Source: Babylonia areolata (Eukaryota > Mollusca > Gastropoda > Neogastropoda > Buccinidae). From it: DNA of 64,000 bases. Made by a program: the position numbers and the translations under genes. The notes below the pieces were generated by a model. That model searched no databases. It worked only from the letters and a program-made list of their open reading frames with translations, and had not been told where the DNA came from. The first letter of the stretch is position 1. Every line of letters starts with the position of its first letter. The stretch lies in contig NC_134896.1 in NCBI RefSeq assembly GCF_041734735.1, forward strand, positions 56,149,536 to 56,213,535. Direction: 5' to 3'. Shown here piece by piece: positions 1 to 10,979 of the stretch.

Positions 1-44
1 TTCTCAGGCTTACACCAACAAACTCTGCATGAATGTGTAATATG

Positions 45-135
45 TAGGCAGGTAGTAGTTTCACTGGGCAGGAATCGGACTCCCTGCCGGAGTCTGCACT
101 AATGGGTCACAGTCAAGTATGTGTAGTTAAATGTG
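45..135 (+). repeat. Interspersed repeat family D, 3' end copy
   Basis: About 90 bp sharing the block GGAGTCTGCACTA..GGGTCAC..GTTAA/TCAAGTATGTGTA with four other places (24842, 29597, 36707, 39238). All five copies lie in the same orientation. The full-length member is at 38972-39327, so this is a 5'-truncated copy. The family is not named here; a SINE or a LINE 3' end is possible. Confidence 0.75.
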
Positions 136-608
136 TAATCAGTGTCTGTTCACACAAGGATTAGTTCCTTGCACAATGAATTTGGCTCTTTTCAAGTTAC
201 TGCAGCTTACTCAGCATCACTCTTGTTTGTGATCTTTACAATGCAGGACTGTACCACTTAATTATTCAGCATCACATTATAATGATTATCATACTCCTGT
301 GAAATGTTGACGTAACATGTACATGTAAACTACAGCATTTCAATGCTGTATCACACTTGATTCGTGGTTTCACTTAGTTCAAAAGTCAAGTGTACATCTC
401 TACCCTTGCTTTCAATGTATTCCTCACTAGACACATCAAAAACAGTATAAAAAAGAAGGTTTATTTTTTATACAAAACACTTGATACACTCATTTGATTG
501 ATTAACTGCAATGTGATTCTTTTCACAATGGAATAAAAAAAAATCAAAAAAATCAAGGCTTTGCAGTGAAACTGCAACAAAGTTGTGAACACACGGATGT
601 TCCACTGA

Positions 609-755
609 TCACTGACCTCCACATTTGGGAATCCTACCCCTCTGCTCCCTCTCCAGCTCTTCCCTCATCAGCTGGAGCAGGTAGCGCTGCCTGCGATGAA
701 GCGTCACCGACAGGTACCACAGCGACTGGGGCATTTCCTGCAAACATTGCTCACG
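609..755 (-). CDS. Probable last coding exon of an unrecognised gene
   Basis: The minus strand reads REQCLQEMPQSLWYLSVTLH, then an Arg/Gln/Leu/Glu-rich helical stretch, ending PKCGGQ and TGA at 611-609 (48 residues). Codon use and the amphipathic, Leu/Arg/Glu-rich composition look protein-coding, unlike the surrounding AT-rich DNA. The start at 755 assumes the weak acceptor ending in ATGAG; the frame stays open further upstream, so the exon may begin earlier. It may belong with the first exon at 2902-3045 on the same strand. I do not recognise the family. Inference: the C-terminal end of a small helical protein. Confidence 0.5.
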   Translation of the reverse strand, partial: REQCLQEMPQSLWYLSVTLHRRQRYLLQLMREELEREQRGRIPKCGGQ

Positions 756-1153
756 CTCATAAAAGGATCCAGTATGGGCACCTCTCCATGAGTAAATGAT
801 GCATTGTTTTGTTTTTGTTTTTAAGTGTGTTTTTTTTTAAAACTGATCACTCCTGTTGTCTGAACTAACTAAGCCCAGTGAGTTTTCTAGAAATGTCATC
901 AGTGTAGTCAATGGCAGCTAGATTAACAAGCATTTTATTTTGAGTAACACAAACAGGTGTGGGAGAAAAACAAAGAAATCCCACATGACACAATATCTAC
1001 TATCTACTGGGAACTGTATTAAGATCCTGGCCTCGAAAACCAAAACACAAAGGTCCAAACGACCAAAGCCAAAGTCATCATGCATGCAAAGAAACTACTC
1101 ATCTCCATCATCCATCAAGTGACACAGACTTGACATGACAAAAGTTTACAGAC

Positions 1154-1191
1154 CTGCCTCAGGAAGCGGGCAAGAGCCATCCCTATTTTGT
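1154..1191 (-). CDS. Candidate 38-bp mini-exon of the same unrecognised gene
   Basis: On the minus strand a T-rich tract ending TTTTTTTTAG is followed by 38 bases reading (x)KIGMALARFLRQ and then CAG/GTCTGT. The exon would start in phase 2 and end in phase 0, so it joins in frame to the last exon at 755. An additional exon is needed between it and the first exon (2902-3045 ends in phase 0), and I did not find one. Supported only by splice signals and frame. Confidence 0.3.
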
Positions 1192-1229
1192 CTAAAAAAA
1201 AAATCAAAAAAAATCAGTAATTTCCTTAT

Positions 1230-2100
1230 TTAGTATCCTGTTCCTAAAGTCTGTTGAGACAGGTGGTTGAAGGAAGCGGTTGAGGTTTACACTGCACTAA
1301 CTGATCCCTGAAGGATAGGTGACTGTTGATCAGCACTCCAAGGTCCTTCGCCGTTTCACTCTCTGCCACTTTCAGCTATGACTCTTTTCTGTCTCCACCC
1401 CTGGATCTCATGCCACACTGAACCTCAGATTTCTTCCTTCCCAGCTTGAGAACACAGGACTTCTGTAGATGAAATCTGAGCTGCCACTTGTCTGTTCAGT
1501 TTTGTAACTAGTCCAAGTCATCCTGCAGGCCTTGCAGTCCTCAGTGTGAGTCAGTGCTGCCAGAGCTTTTTGTGTCATCATCCTGCAAACCTCGTGGTCC
1601 TCAGTCTGAGTCAGTGTTGCCACTGAGCAGTGAGCTTTTAGTGTCATCAGCAGACATCTTGACATTACTCTTCACATCACTAAGGAAATCATTGATGAAA
1701 ATGACAAAGAGAATGACTTAAGGATATATATGTCTTTGATGTATTCCTCTTGTTACATCTGCATCTGATGAGAGTGTGCCATTGATGAAGTACTTACCTG
1801 TTGCTGTCTATCAGAAGTCAACACTTGATCCAGCCAAGCACCTTGCTACATATTCCATGAGCTTCCACATACACTAACAGTCTGTTGTGTGCTACTAAAA
1901 TCAAACTCAAAAGTCTTTCTGAAGTATCTTTAAATGACATCCATGCTGCCACCATCATCCACGATGCCAGTCCAATCATCCAAGACTTTTAATAGCTGTG
2001 GTGCAAAAGAGTGGCCTGGTATAAAAGCCATGCTGTTCCCTGCTGATCAGCTTTTCCATTCGCTTGCCGACAATACAAGTGAGGTTGACTAGAGTAGAAG
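1230..2100 (-). mobile_element. Decayed CR1-like LINE reverse transcriptase fragment
   Basis: Broken minus-strand frames carry non-LTR reverse transcriptase signatures in order: VLGWIKC near 1830, FVIFINDFLSDVKSNVKM then SADDTK (from F/YADD, first residue changed) near 1650-1715, an LQDDLD-type segment near 1500, and AKDLGVLINSHLSFRDQ near 1300-1360. The DLGV-ID-LxF block is typical of the CR1/L2 group. Many stops and frameshifts; both ends are missing. A 64-bp segment is duplicated inside (about 1500-1620). Confidence 0.8.
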
Positions 2101-2408
2101 ATATGCATTACAAATGCACATCTCCACTCATTTGAGAACTGCCCTGTGTCTTTAACTCATGCTGAAGAGGAAGACAAAAGGCTCTGCTAGTTCATCTGCT
2201 TAATGTCTACACAAAGGAAGTTGGTAACTTAGCAAGTGTAAGTGCTAATAAGTGTTGACATACACTTAAGTAGTACATAAAGTGTGTCCATACAAACACT
2301 TTAGCATATATAATTTATACTTACAGTGAGTCCTTAGCTGCTTATATTATTCCTCTTTGAGTTATTCTAGTTGAGTAGCCACAATCAATATGCTGATTTT
2401 CAGTTATG

Positions 2409-2535
2409 TTCAGTTCAGTTTCTCAAGGAGGCGTCACTGTCTTTGAACAAATCCATATAAACGCAACACCACATCTACTGAGCAGATGCCCGACCAGCAG
2501 CGTAACCCAACACACTTAGTCAGGCTTTGAGGGAA
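2409..2535 (-). mobile_element. SINE family B, 3' part
   Basis: Minus-strand copy of the tail domain CTAAGTGTGTTGGGTTACGC..GCAGATGTGGTGT..ATATGGATTTG.., ending in the (GAAACT)n-type tail. The same block occurs at 3895, 4579, 32670, 35192, 35596 and 38660. It is followed on the plus strand by an (AAAAT)n tract. Confidence 0.8.
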
Positions 2536-2901
2536 AACAAAATAAAATAAAATAAACTATCATCATAATCATGTATGATTTTTTTTTTTTTAAATCCATT
2601 TGTAGAGACCTTTGCAAATCATCTATTATTATTTTCTGAAGCTGTGTAAACTGAGATTCGTCATCTAAATGGTGGTATGTGCACAAAGGATTTTATTAGA
2701 TACATGTAACACCAACTGTAAATTTAATAATATGTTGACGAAATGGGCGAGGCCGAGTGACTAATCTGTGTGCACTGCTTCCACTTCCACTGTCGGTTCC
2801 TGTGCACCCATCCCCATTTTTTTTCAGTCTCCATGAGCTCTAACCAAGGCTTCAAATATTTTGTTTTAAGTCCTCAGCACACTTAAAACTGTTAAACTTA
2901 C

Positions 2902-3045
2902 CCCCAGATCCTCCAGGTCGTCAACACAAGTCCCATCTTCTCCGACCCTGGCAAGAATCCTTTCTCTCCATTCGTACCACAGCTCTGGATTTGTTTGGAA
3001 TCGTTTCAACAAAAGTAATTCAAAGCCATGGAATGTTTCAGACAT
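2902..3045 (-). CDS. First coding exon of an unrecognised gene
   Basis: ATG at 3045-3043 opens 48 codons, MSETFHGFELLLLKRFQTNP then ELWYEWRERILARVGEDGTC and VDDLEDLG. They end exactly at a consensus donor, GGGG/GTAAGT (intron from 2901), in phase 0. The aromatic/charged helical composition and exact phase make a real exon likely. Downstream exons should lie at lower coordinates; 609-755 is the best candidate last exon. The intron contains a LINE and a SINE. I do not recognise the protein family. Alternative: an unrelated short gene whose other exons I missed. Confidence 0.6.
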
Positions 3046-3693
3046 CACGCCAATGTTGTCGGCGAATAGCTAAAAGGAGAACTGAAGAACTGAAAAATCT
3101 GTTACATTTTCTTTTGTGTGCTTCCGAAACGAACAGGAATTAAAATTGTTTCTGTTCCTAGTATTAGCTTCCACCGAAAGTTTCACTGATGTGGGAAGCA
3201 AAACATCATAAAGGGAGACAATCAAACTCCGTCAATGACTACTTATACAAATCCACCATATCTTTTTCAACCTGTCACATTAACGCGGTAGTGAAATGCT
3301 TCACGTTTCGGGATCAATTGTACAACGTGCTTAGAGTTAAGCAGTTTAGTGCGAGTTTAAAATCTAGGCTACTGCTTCACGCCGTATGCGTAGAAAAAGC
3401 TCTTTTTCAGCCGGTTAGCGACCTCGTCTCAAAAAGCGTTTTAAAGAGCACCGACTACACACTGGGTACAGTATTTGGGGCAAAAACAAGTTAAGCCTTG
3501 CGGCCTTTCCACGCCCCTTCTTAGTGTCATAGTCGCACACACACTGGTAGACACACACATGCACGGTCTCTCCGCCCGCTCTCCCAATAAACAAGGTTTG
3601 ACTGGGAAAACAAACGAGCGTCTAGTCACTAGTTCGGATGCCAGGCGCCGAGTGACTCGATGATGAGTTCACTGAGTTGACTGACTGAGGATC

Positions 3694-3716
3694 TGCGTCA
3701 GTGCAGCACTGACGCA
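3694..3716. repeat. Perfect 11-bp inverted repeat with 1-base spacer
   Basis: TGCGTCAGTGC, A, GCACTGACGCA. It sits in a stretch rich in CACTGAC/GTCAGTG words between 3660 and 3800. It could be a protein-binding palindrome or a repeat remnant. Confidence 0.85.
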
Positions 3717-3894
3717 CTGACTTTGCGCGACACTGTTGGAAAAAGAACCCATTAGTCAGTGCTGCGGGGCAACGTAAAGTCAGTGAGTGTTGTCCTTTGG
3801 CAAAATTTTTTTTAGAAGAAATCAACTATGCTATGTACACTGGCACGGCAAGTCAGTACAGTATATATGCATGCACGTAAGGCCGGCCTCAGTG

Positions 3895-3962
3895 ATTAGC
3901 TGCTTGTCAGGCCGTTAATATCTAACTAGCAGATGTGGTGTAGCGTATATGGATTTTTCTTG
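3895..3962 (+). mobile_element. SINE family B fragment
   Basis: Shares GCAGATGTGGTGTAGCGTAT and ATGGATTT with the better copy at 4579-4715. It is truncated and diverged, in plus orientation. Confidence 0.6.
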
Positions 3963-4240
3963 CGGTGAGAACTGACACAACGACGTCAGTCTCCTTGGGA
4001 AATCAATTGCCCGAAACTGAAACAGGTATCTCGGCGCCAGTCGCGCACCGCGGGGCCGGCCGCACCGGGAACTGAACACTCAGTGCACTGACGACATAAA
4101 CTAGTTTGTGGTGTTGATACATTCATCCGACTCACACTGACATGCACAAGCCTCACGCACACACGCACGGCATGCAAGCACTCACACACGCTGATGCACG
4201 CACTATGCACTGCCGCGGCACACACACATGCGCATACTAG

Positions 4241-4258
4241 TACCACACACACACACAC

Positions 4259-4304
<46 letters not shown>

Positions 4305-4370
4305 ACACGTAAGCCGCATGCACGCACGCACACTCTGTCCAGTCTGTCTGTCTCAGTCACGTCTTCTCTG

Positions 4371-4441
<71 letters not shown>
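4241..4441. repeat. (CA)n followed by (GT)n microsatellite pair
   Basis: A (CA)n run at about 4245-4302 and a (GT)n run at about 4374-4441 lie 70 bases apart, so the two arms are complementary to each other. Long open frames here are artefacts of the repeat. Confidence 0.95.
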
Positions 4442-4443
<2 letters not shown>

Positions 4444-4578
4444 TGTGTATGTCACCGGAACGACCGGAACCGGAGTAACTGAGGCTATGAGCGTCAGTGC
4501 CGGAAACCGGTGACTCAGTCACTGAGGCTCCGCTGCACTAAACTTAGCGATCATTGTCAAATACTTTTTTTTTTTTCT

Positions 4579-4715
4579 CAAGGCCTGACTAAGCGCGTTG
4601 GGTTACGCTGCTGGTCAGGCATCTTCTTGGCAGATGTGGTGTAGCGTATATGGATTTGTCCGAACGCAGTGACGCCTCCTTGAGCTACTGAAACTGAAAC
4701 TGAAACTGAAACTGT
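4579..4715 (+). mobile_element. SINE family B, 3' part with tail
   Basis: Plus-strand tail domain: CAAGGCCTGACTAAGCGCG, GTTGGGTTACGCTGCTGGTC, then GCAGATGTGGTGTAGCGTAT, ending in about four GAAACT units. This is the cleanest tail of this family in the window. The tRNA-like head and core are absent. Confidence 0.85.
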
Positions 4716-6581
4716 CAAGTCACGTCCTGCTTGCCATCCAAAAGTCACACCACTCATCTCTCCATCATCACCTATTTAAGTCCACCCTCCTGCCGTCGTC
4801 CCTTAAGACACAGACACTAATATCTAACTGATGTCTATGCTCAAGACCACAACTTGACCTTGAGGGCCTCACGCCGAAGGTCGTTAAACTCAACTCTACT
4901 GTCGTCCCCTGCGTGGCCCTTATGTAAGGAACTCGCGAACCGGGCTCAGGGGGCCATGCCTCGTCAGATCCGAGTTCCCTCTGATTCACTGAAGACGGTT
5001 CCTTCAGTTAGTCCTGCTTTCTCTAATCTGACCTTCCCACACCTCCACCCTGACAGACCCCCTCCCCTACCCCCTTTCCATTTTTCCACACATCTTTTCC
5101 GGCTGTATAGATCTTGGACACATGGCAACCCCCAGAGTATCGTCAGAATACTGATTAAAAGAACAGTCACTGTCATCAGCCAATCCAGTCAGTCGTGAAA
5201 GACGACGCATTTTTATCTTCAGTGATGGAATCTACGATCGGACGAATACTGTGCACTTTCTTCTCCTGTCACAATGACAGTCAGCGTTGCGATCGAGATC
5301 CAAATTCAGACTGTATTCATGAATGACCGTGATACGAAAACTAAAAACGTGGTTGGCGTCAAACCTACCGTTTGGGCAGATTCCCGTTTTCTCATTATAT
5401 TTGTGTATCAAGTCGTAAAGAGAGTGTCGTTTTACTGGTGGCATGTACTGCCGTGTTCTGCTACGCTTCGTCCACCATTTGACCTCTGGAAGTCAAGCGA
5501 ACTGAAAATGGTATCATGTCTTTTCTTTTCTATTTTTTAAACCATATAGGTAAAATTGCTGTTTGTGTATCCTTTAAGCTTGACTTTTAAAGGCTAGTGT
5601 GCTTTTGCTTCGATAGGTAAAGTAGCATTTCTTTTAGCTGCTCTGAACTTTCCGAGCCGTGTGCTTTGGTCATGCCGTGGTAGCCGAGGCTTCTTTATTA
5701 GTTTATCGTTTCCAATGTAACCAAACTCGAGGTGGACTTGAGATAGTCGTAGTACCGAGCCATGACAACCTTCCTTTTGGGGAAAAAAAAAAATTTCAAC
5801 ATGTTTGCATTGTTTTGAAATTGACAGTTTACAGATCAGTGCCAGAAGATAGTAATTTACAGAACCTGGAACGAATCGGTAGTCATTACGACCTTGTGAC
5901 AAGTTTGTCTTAAAGACAAGCTACATTTTCAGTTCATCTTCTTCGCCACGTGAGGTACCAACTTTATAAATTGTTAGAAATAGATGCGTTCAAAACTCAC
6001 CTTGACAATAAATGCTTTGAACTGTTTTTTAAAAATGCATTCATTATTGATTAACCCCTTAAGTGCTATATAGCACACAAACTACTGCAAGGAAGTGTAG
6101 ATAACCCATACTACACTGGTTAGCAATGAGTAAACGATGAATGATATATAAACAAATACCACACGGTTTCTGAATATTCAAAAGATTGTTAGTACAAACT
6201 TAAAAGCAGCTGAGTTAAACCAAGTAAATAATGGAAACTAAAAAAGAAATGTGTCTACATACCTTATGTATCACAGTTTTTGGCAACTGCAGTAGAACTG
6301 TTGTCAGCAAAATGTTTCTTTTAATCTTTTCTTTAAAAAGAATTTTTTAAAGAGAAATTACAGAAATGAAACATACATGCATACGTCCTTCAGTTGCCAC
6401 ACCTCCCTGTGCCAACTGACTCACTTCATGCTCACTTTCAGACAGTGTCAAACAGGTTAACAGTGACACATTTGCAATAGATTTAAAACATGCTGGCCCA
6501 TGTTTTCTTGCAAATCATGAAATTATTCCTCCCCCTTCAACACTCCGCCCCTCCTTCCTTGTCACGAATAAGAGGACGGTT
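4716..6581. other. No recognisable gene
   Basis: About 1.9 kb of single-copy-looking AT-rich sequence. Short open frames on both strands overlap one another and show no splice-bounded or family-like segment. It may hold the promoter and 5' UTR exon of the plus-strand gene whose coding part starts at 7573, but I cannot place them. Confidence 0.5.
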
Positions 6582-6624
6582 TGTCTTGGAGTTCACCTCA
6601 CAGTCACATAGCTATACTCAGCCT

Positions 6625-7039
6625 AAATCATTATATATTTGTATTTGTATTTTTTTTTTATCACAACAGATTTCTCTTTGTGAAATTCGGGCTGCTCTCC
6701 CCAGGGAGAGCGCATGGCTACACTACAGTGCCACCCATTTTTTTTGTATTTTTTCCTGCATGCAGTTTGATTTGTTTTTCCAATTGAAGTGGATTTTTCT
6801 ACAGAATTTTGCCAGGAACAACCCTTTTGTTGCCGTGGGTTCTTTTACATGCGCTAAGTGCATGCTGCACACGGGACCTTGCTTTATCGTCTCATCCGAA
6901 TGACTAGCATCCAGACCACCACTCAAGGTCTAGTGGAGGGGGAGAAAATATCGGCGGCTGAGCAATGATTCGAGCCAGCACGCTCAGATTCTCTCGCTTC
7001 CTAGGCGGACGCGTTACCTCTAGGCCATCACTCCACTAA
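6625..7039 (-). mobile_element. SINE family A, near full length, with 43-bp flanking direct repeats
   Basis: Minus-strand order: tRNA-like head at the right (CTAGAGGTAACGCGTCCGCC as A-box region, TCGAATCATTG as B-box-like region), central domain (GCACTTAGCGCATGTAAAAG.. and AATTCTGTAGAAAAATCCAC), then the tail GGGAGAGCAGCCCGAATTTC..GAGAAATCTGTTGTGAT and A-rich end. Outside it, 6582-6624 and 7040-7082 are 43-bp direct repeats with one mismatch, beginning TGTCTTGGAGTTCACCTC. Confidence 0.9.
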
Positions 7040-7202
7040 TGTCTTGGAGTTCACCTCTCAGTCACATAGCTATACTCAGCCTGTCATACTCTGCTCTGTC
7101 CTTAACTCCTTTGCTTGCAACATCTATCTCTACAAGTACAACCACCTCCACCCTCCATCTTCATTAGCTCTGTTGTAGGGAAGAAAGTAAATTCTGCTCA
7201 AG

Positions 7203-7945
7203 AGGATGTTGATGGGTATTTTGTCTCCTGGTGGTAACATGGTAGAGAACAGAAGTTGATGTTCTTCAAACAAGACAGTACGTCAGTAGTGAGTTTGTAT
7301 TAAATTCTACTATTATGATATATATACCATATATGCATGTATATACACTGGTTTGCTGATGTCAGACTCATCTTTTTCTGGCTTAGAATTTTGACAGAAT
7401 TTTATAATATTTTGGTAGATTGCTTTGAACGGAATCACAGGCTCTGTGGTATAGTGATTTTTTTTTCTTACACATTAGGATACACATTCTATTTTATTTT
7501 GAATGGACTAATCTTTTTCTTTAATGCAAACTTAACTTTTATAATTTGCAGTCGACGGGTGGCAGCCGAGTGATGAAGTACCCGTACACTGTGTCGGGGA
7601 AGCTGGCCCTCTTCCCCTACAGGTGGCACTGGAAGAACGGGCGCTTTGTCAGGTTCCTGGGATTCACTCTGCTGGGAGTTTTCCCCCTGATCTGCAAGAT
7701 CCACAGTGCAGGTAAATATGATCAATTGATTCATCTGACAGATAGATTGACAGAGAAATCTTAGATTGACAAAGAAATCTTGCACCCTGTCTCTTTAGTA
7801 TTGATCTGTCTGCTGAGAAAATGGTAGGTTTCAGATTTTTTTCATTTTAGTGAAATTTAATACAGACTCACTACTGTCTTGTTTGAAGAACATCAGCTTC
7901 TGTTCTCTAACATGTTACCACCAGGGGACAGTTTTCTCTTATCTC
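7203..7945. repeat. Inverted repeat arms flanking the first coding exon
   Basis: The left arm (about 7203-7308) and right arm (about 7848-7945) are reverse complements at roughly 85-90 percent by eye: CTGTCTTGTTTGAAGAACAT, CTTCTGTTCTCTA and ATGTTACCACCAGG on one strand are matched on the other. The small-membrane-protein coding exon (7552-7711) lies between them. Confidence 0.85.
7552..7711 (+). CDS. Small membrane protein, first coding exon
   Basis: Acceptor TTATAATTTGCAG before 7552; donor GCAG/GTAAAT after 7711. It carries the 46-residue N-terminal part including the membrane span and ends in phase 1 (GTG Val split G/TG). Higher GC content than the surrounding introns. Confidence 0.88.
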
Positions 7946-8263
7946 CTGGTACAGAAGTTTAAACTTGAAGAACAAGAACATCTTGAGCAAAATTGTGAAT
8001 GTGTCCACCAAAATAGTTGGGGTCAAACAAGAACCTCTGAATGAGCTGTACAAACGGCATGTGAAAGAAAAATCAACAAAGATGACAGCCATATTCTTTC
8101 AAAATACTACAATTGTGTCCAAACTTTTACCCTCAGGGAAACGCTTTCGATTTCCCAAACGAAAAACCTTTAGAACCCCAAAACAGTTTTATGCCTCAGT
8201 TGATTCATTTCTGAAATAACTGACAAACTTTAACACACAAGCATTTTTTAAGATTGGCCCCTC

Positions 8264-8300
<37 letters not shown>

Positions 8301-10940
8301 CTGTTGGGAGATCTGTATTTAGGTGTGTGTGCGAGCATGTTTGTGGGAGGGGGTGGGGGTTGTGTGTGTGTAAGTGTGTGTGTATGTACATGTCTGTGTG
8401 TGAAAGTGTGCACAATGTGTGTATGCGCATATATGTGTGTGTGTTTGCGTGCGTGCATACCCATGCAAGGTCATGTGAATCATACAATTGTGCATTGATT
8501 TTAAATACTGTTGAATAACAGCTGGTTTTAATCATGTACGTCGTTGTTTTAACTGTAGTATGATATTTTCATCTGTTCTCTTACTGTGCTTATCGCACTG
8601 GTTGATATGTGATTGTTGCATGAGATTAATTATAATTATCATGAACTTTGTATCTATGCATTTCATGTTCCTTTTGTATTCATGATGAATGACTGTGAAA
8701 GTAGGTAATCATTAACATTACATGTGCAAGATTGTAATCATTATACGAAACGTCCTCATCAACTTAGCATTTCAGCATTTTATGTCTTACATGTTTACTT
8801 TGAGTGACTGTGATTTTTGTGTGATGATGATGATGGAGTCTCCCATCAGACCGACGGATGAGTAGGCAGGCGGACTTATCTGTCGGTGTGTGTCCTCATA
8901 TGGGAGAAGAGGCTGATTCTGAATGCGCAGCACTTCCCACAGGTGTTGCAAGGGAAAGCGTCTCCAGGAGTTGAGCCCTGCTTCCTTCGCTCACGCTTCT
9001 CCTTAATGGCCAGCGTTCTCTTGTTATGCCGCTGAGCACAGCATCCTCCATCTAGAGCGGTCAAGGGCATCAGTTTCCCAGGAAGTGATGTCAGTGTCAC
9101 AGGCTTTGAGGTTTGTCTTCAAGGTGTCCTTGAAGCACTTGCAGGGTCTTCCAGGTTAGTGGTGGCCTTCCTTGAGCTGGCCATACAGTAGCATCTTCGA
9201 GATCCTGCTGTCTGTCATGCAGACAATGTGTCCTGTCCAGCAGAGCTCCTTGTTCTGCCCACAGCACTTCTCTTGCATCTGGTGTATGGCAAACACCATG
9301 TCACATGTTCCCCTGCCTGAGCGGAAGCCACAGTGTGCTTCAGGGGTGACTGTGTTGGAGACGTGGTCAACCAGTCTGTTCAGTATGATGCAGGCAAAAA
9401 TCTTGCCGACGATGCAGAGGAGAGAGATTCCATGGTGGTTATCGCAGGATGTTTTGTTTCCCTTCCGTTTGTAAATGTGGACAATTGAAGCATCCTTGAA
9501 ATCCTGGGGACATCCCCTCTCTTCCAGATAGACTGGAACAGGGCGGTCAGCTTGTATGTCAGCACCTCGCCTCCATACCTGTAGATGTCAGCCTGGATTC
9601 CATCCGCTCCTGGTGCTTTTCCTGACTGTTGTCAGCTTCAGGGCCTTCCGGGTCTCGGCCTTGGTGGGAGGGGCAGCTAGCAAGTCACTGACTGGTAGCT
9701 GTGGCAGGGCTGCAATTACCTCGTCAGATACGGACGAGTTCCTGTTGAGGAGGGTGTTGAAGTGCTCTGCCGTGCGGGCAAGTATTTCCTTCTTGTCTGT
9801 CAGGAGGGTGGTCTGATCCAAGGCTCGGACAGGGGTTGATCCTGTGACTCTCGGCCCATACATAGCTTGGAGACCATCATGGAAGGTCTTCATGTCGAGA
9901 GCATCAGCTGCGGACTGAAGCTCTTCGGACTTTCTCTCCCACCAGGTGTTATTCATCTCATGCAGTCTCTTCTGTATGAGTTGCTGGGTTTGCAAGTACT
10001 GGTTATTCTTCCTCTTGGCAGTCTTTATTGGAAATGTGATCCTGATGCCATATATGCAGTGTGTTCAGGAACTTGGAGATTCCAGACCATGGAGATTTTT
10101 GTGTATTGTTTGCGTAAAATACACCACACATGAATTTCTCTTATGGAGATAATAAAGTATTCTGTATTCTGTATACAGCCTTGGACTGTTGGAGGTTATT
10201 GATGAGTTAAAGACATTGTCAGTTTGTGTGTATTTATTTATTTACATGTGTTTCTGTTGGCTCACAATGTAGAAATCTTTATTGATAGATTCTTTGTCGC
10301 TGAATAGTAAAGTAATTTGAATAATGTTTTCTAAGTAATGGTATAGAGGTATAAGTTCCCACAGTCTTTCATGGCCACTGGGTCAGTGAATTCATATTAA
10401 CTATATTCAAGTCGTCTCCTCCCGCTGTTTTAACCTTCCCCAAGCTACGTCAGGTACCCATTCACACCTGGGTGAAGTGAAGAAAAAAGGAGCGCCTTTC
10501 CTTAAGTCACAACACCATGTTGAAACAGAGCCTATGGCTCTGACCACTGGATCCAGAGTCTACCGGCACTGCCAAACTGATTCACTGATTCAGGCACGGT
10601 GCCTCCTGATTTTAGATAACAGCCCATAAAAAAGAAGAAGAAGAAAACAGCAGCAGAAAACGATAGCTTGCAATGCTAACTGAAATTTGAAAAGCATTTT
10701 AGAATGTGTGAAATGCCTTTTGATGTCAGTTTGATTGAGATGTAGTTTTTTGAGATGCACAGTAATGGGTATTGTTTGTGTGCAGTGCACTCACCTGGTA
10801 ATGTACGTCAGTGGGAGGACATCCGCAAGAAGAGGGAACGTAAGTGATACTGTCTCCCCTCTCCTTCCTCTCGTCTCTCTTCTTGAGTTCTTTACAGCTG
10901 CTTTTGAAAGCCGTGTGGGTAAAATAACTCTCTCTCTCAA

Positions 10941-10979
<39 letters not shown>

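Noticed and set aside
3189-3663. Overlapping 62-101-codon frames on both strands
   Set aside because: No family-like segment, no splice borders, and frames overlap each other. More likely the 5' flank of the minus-strand gene.
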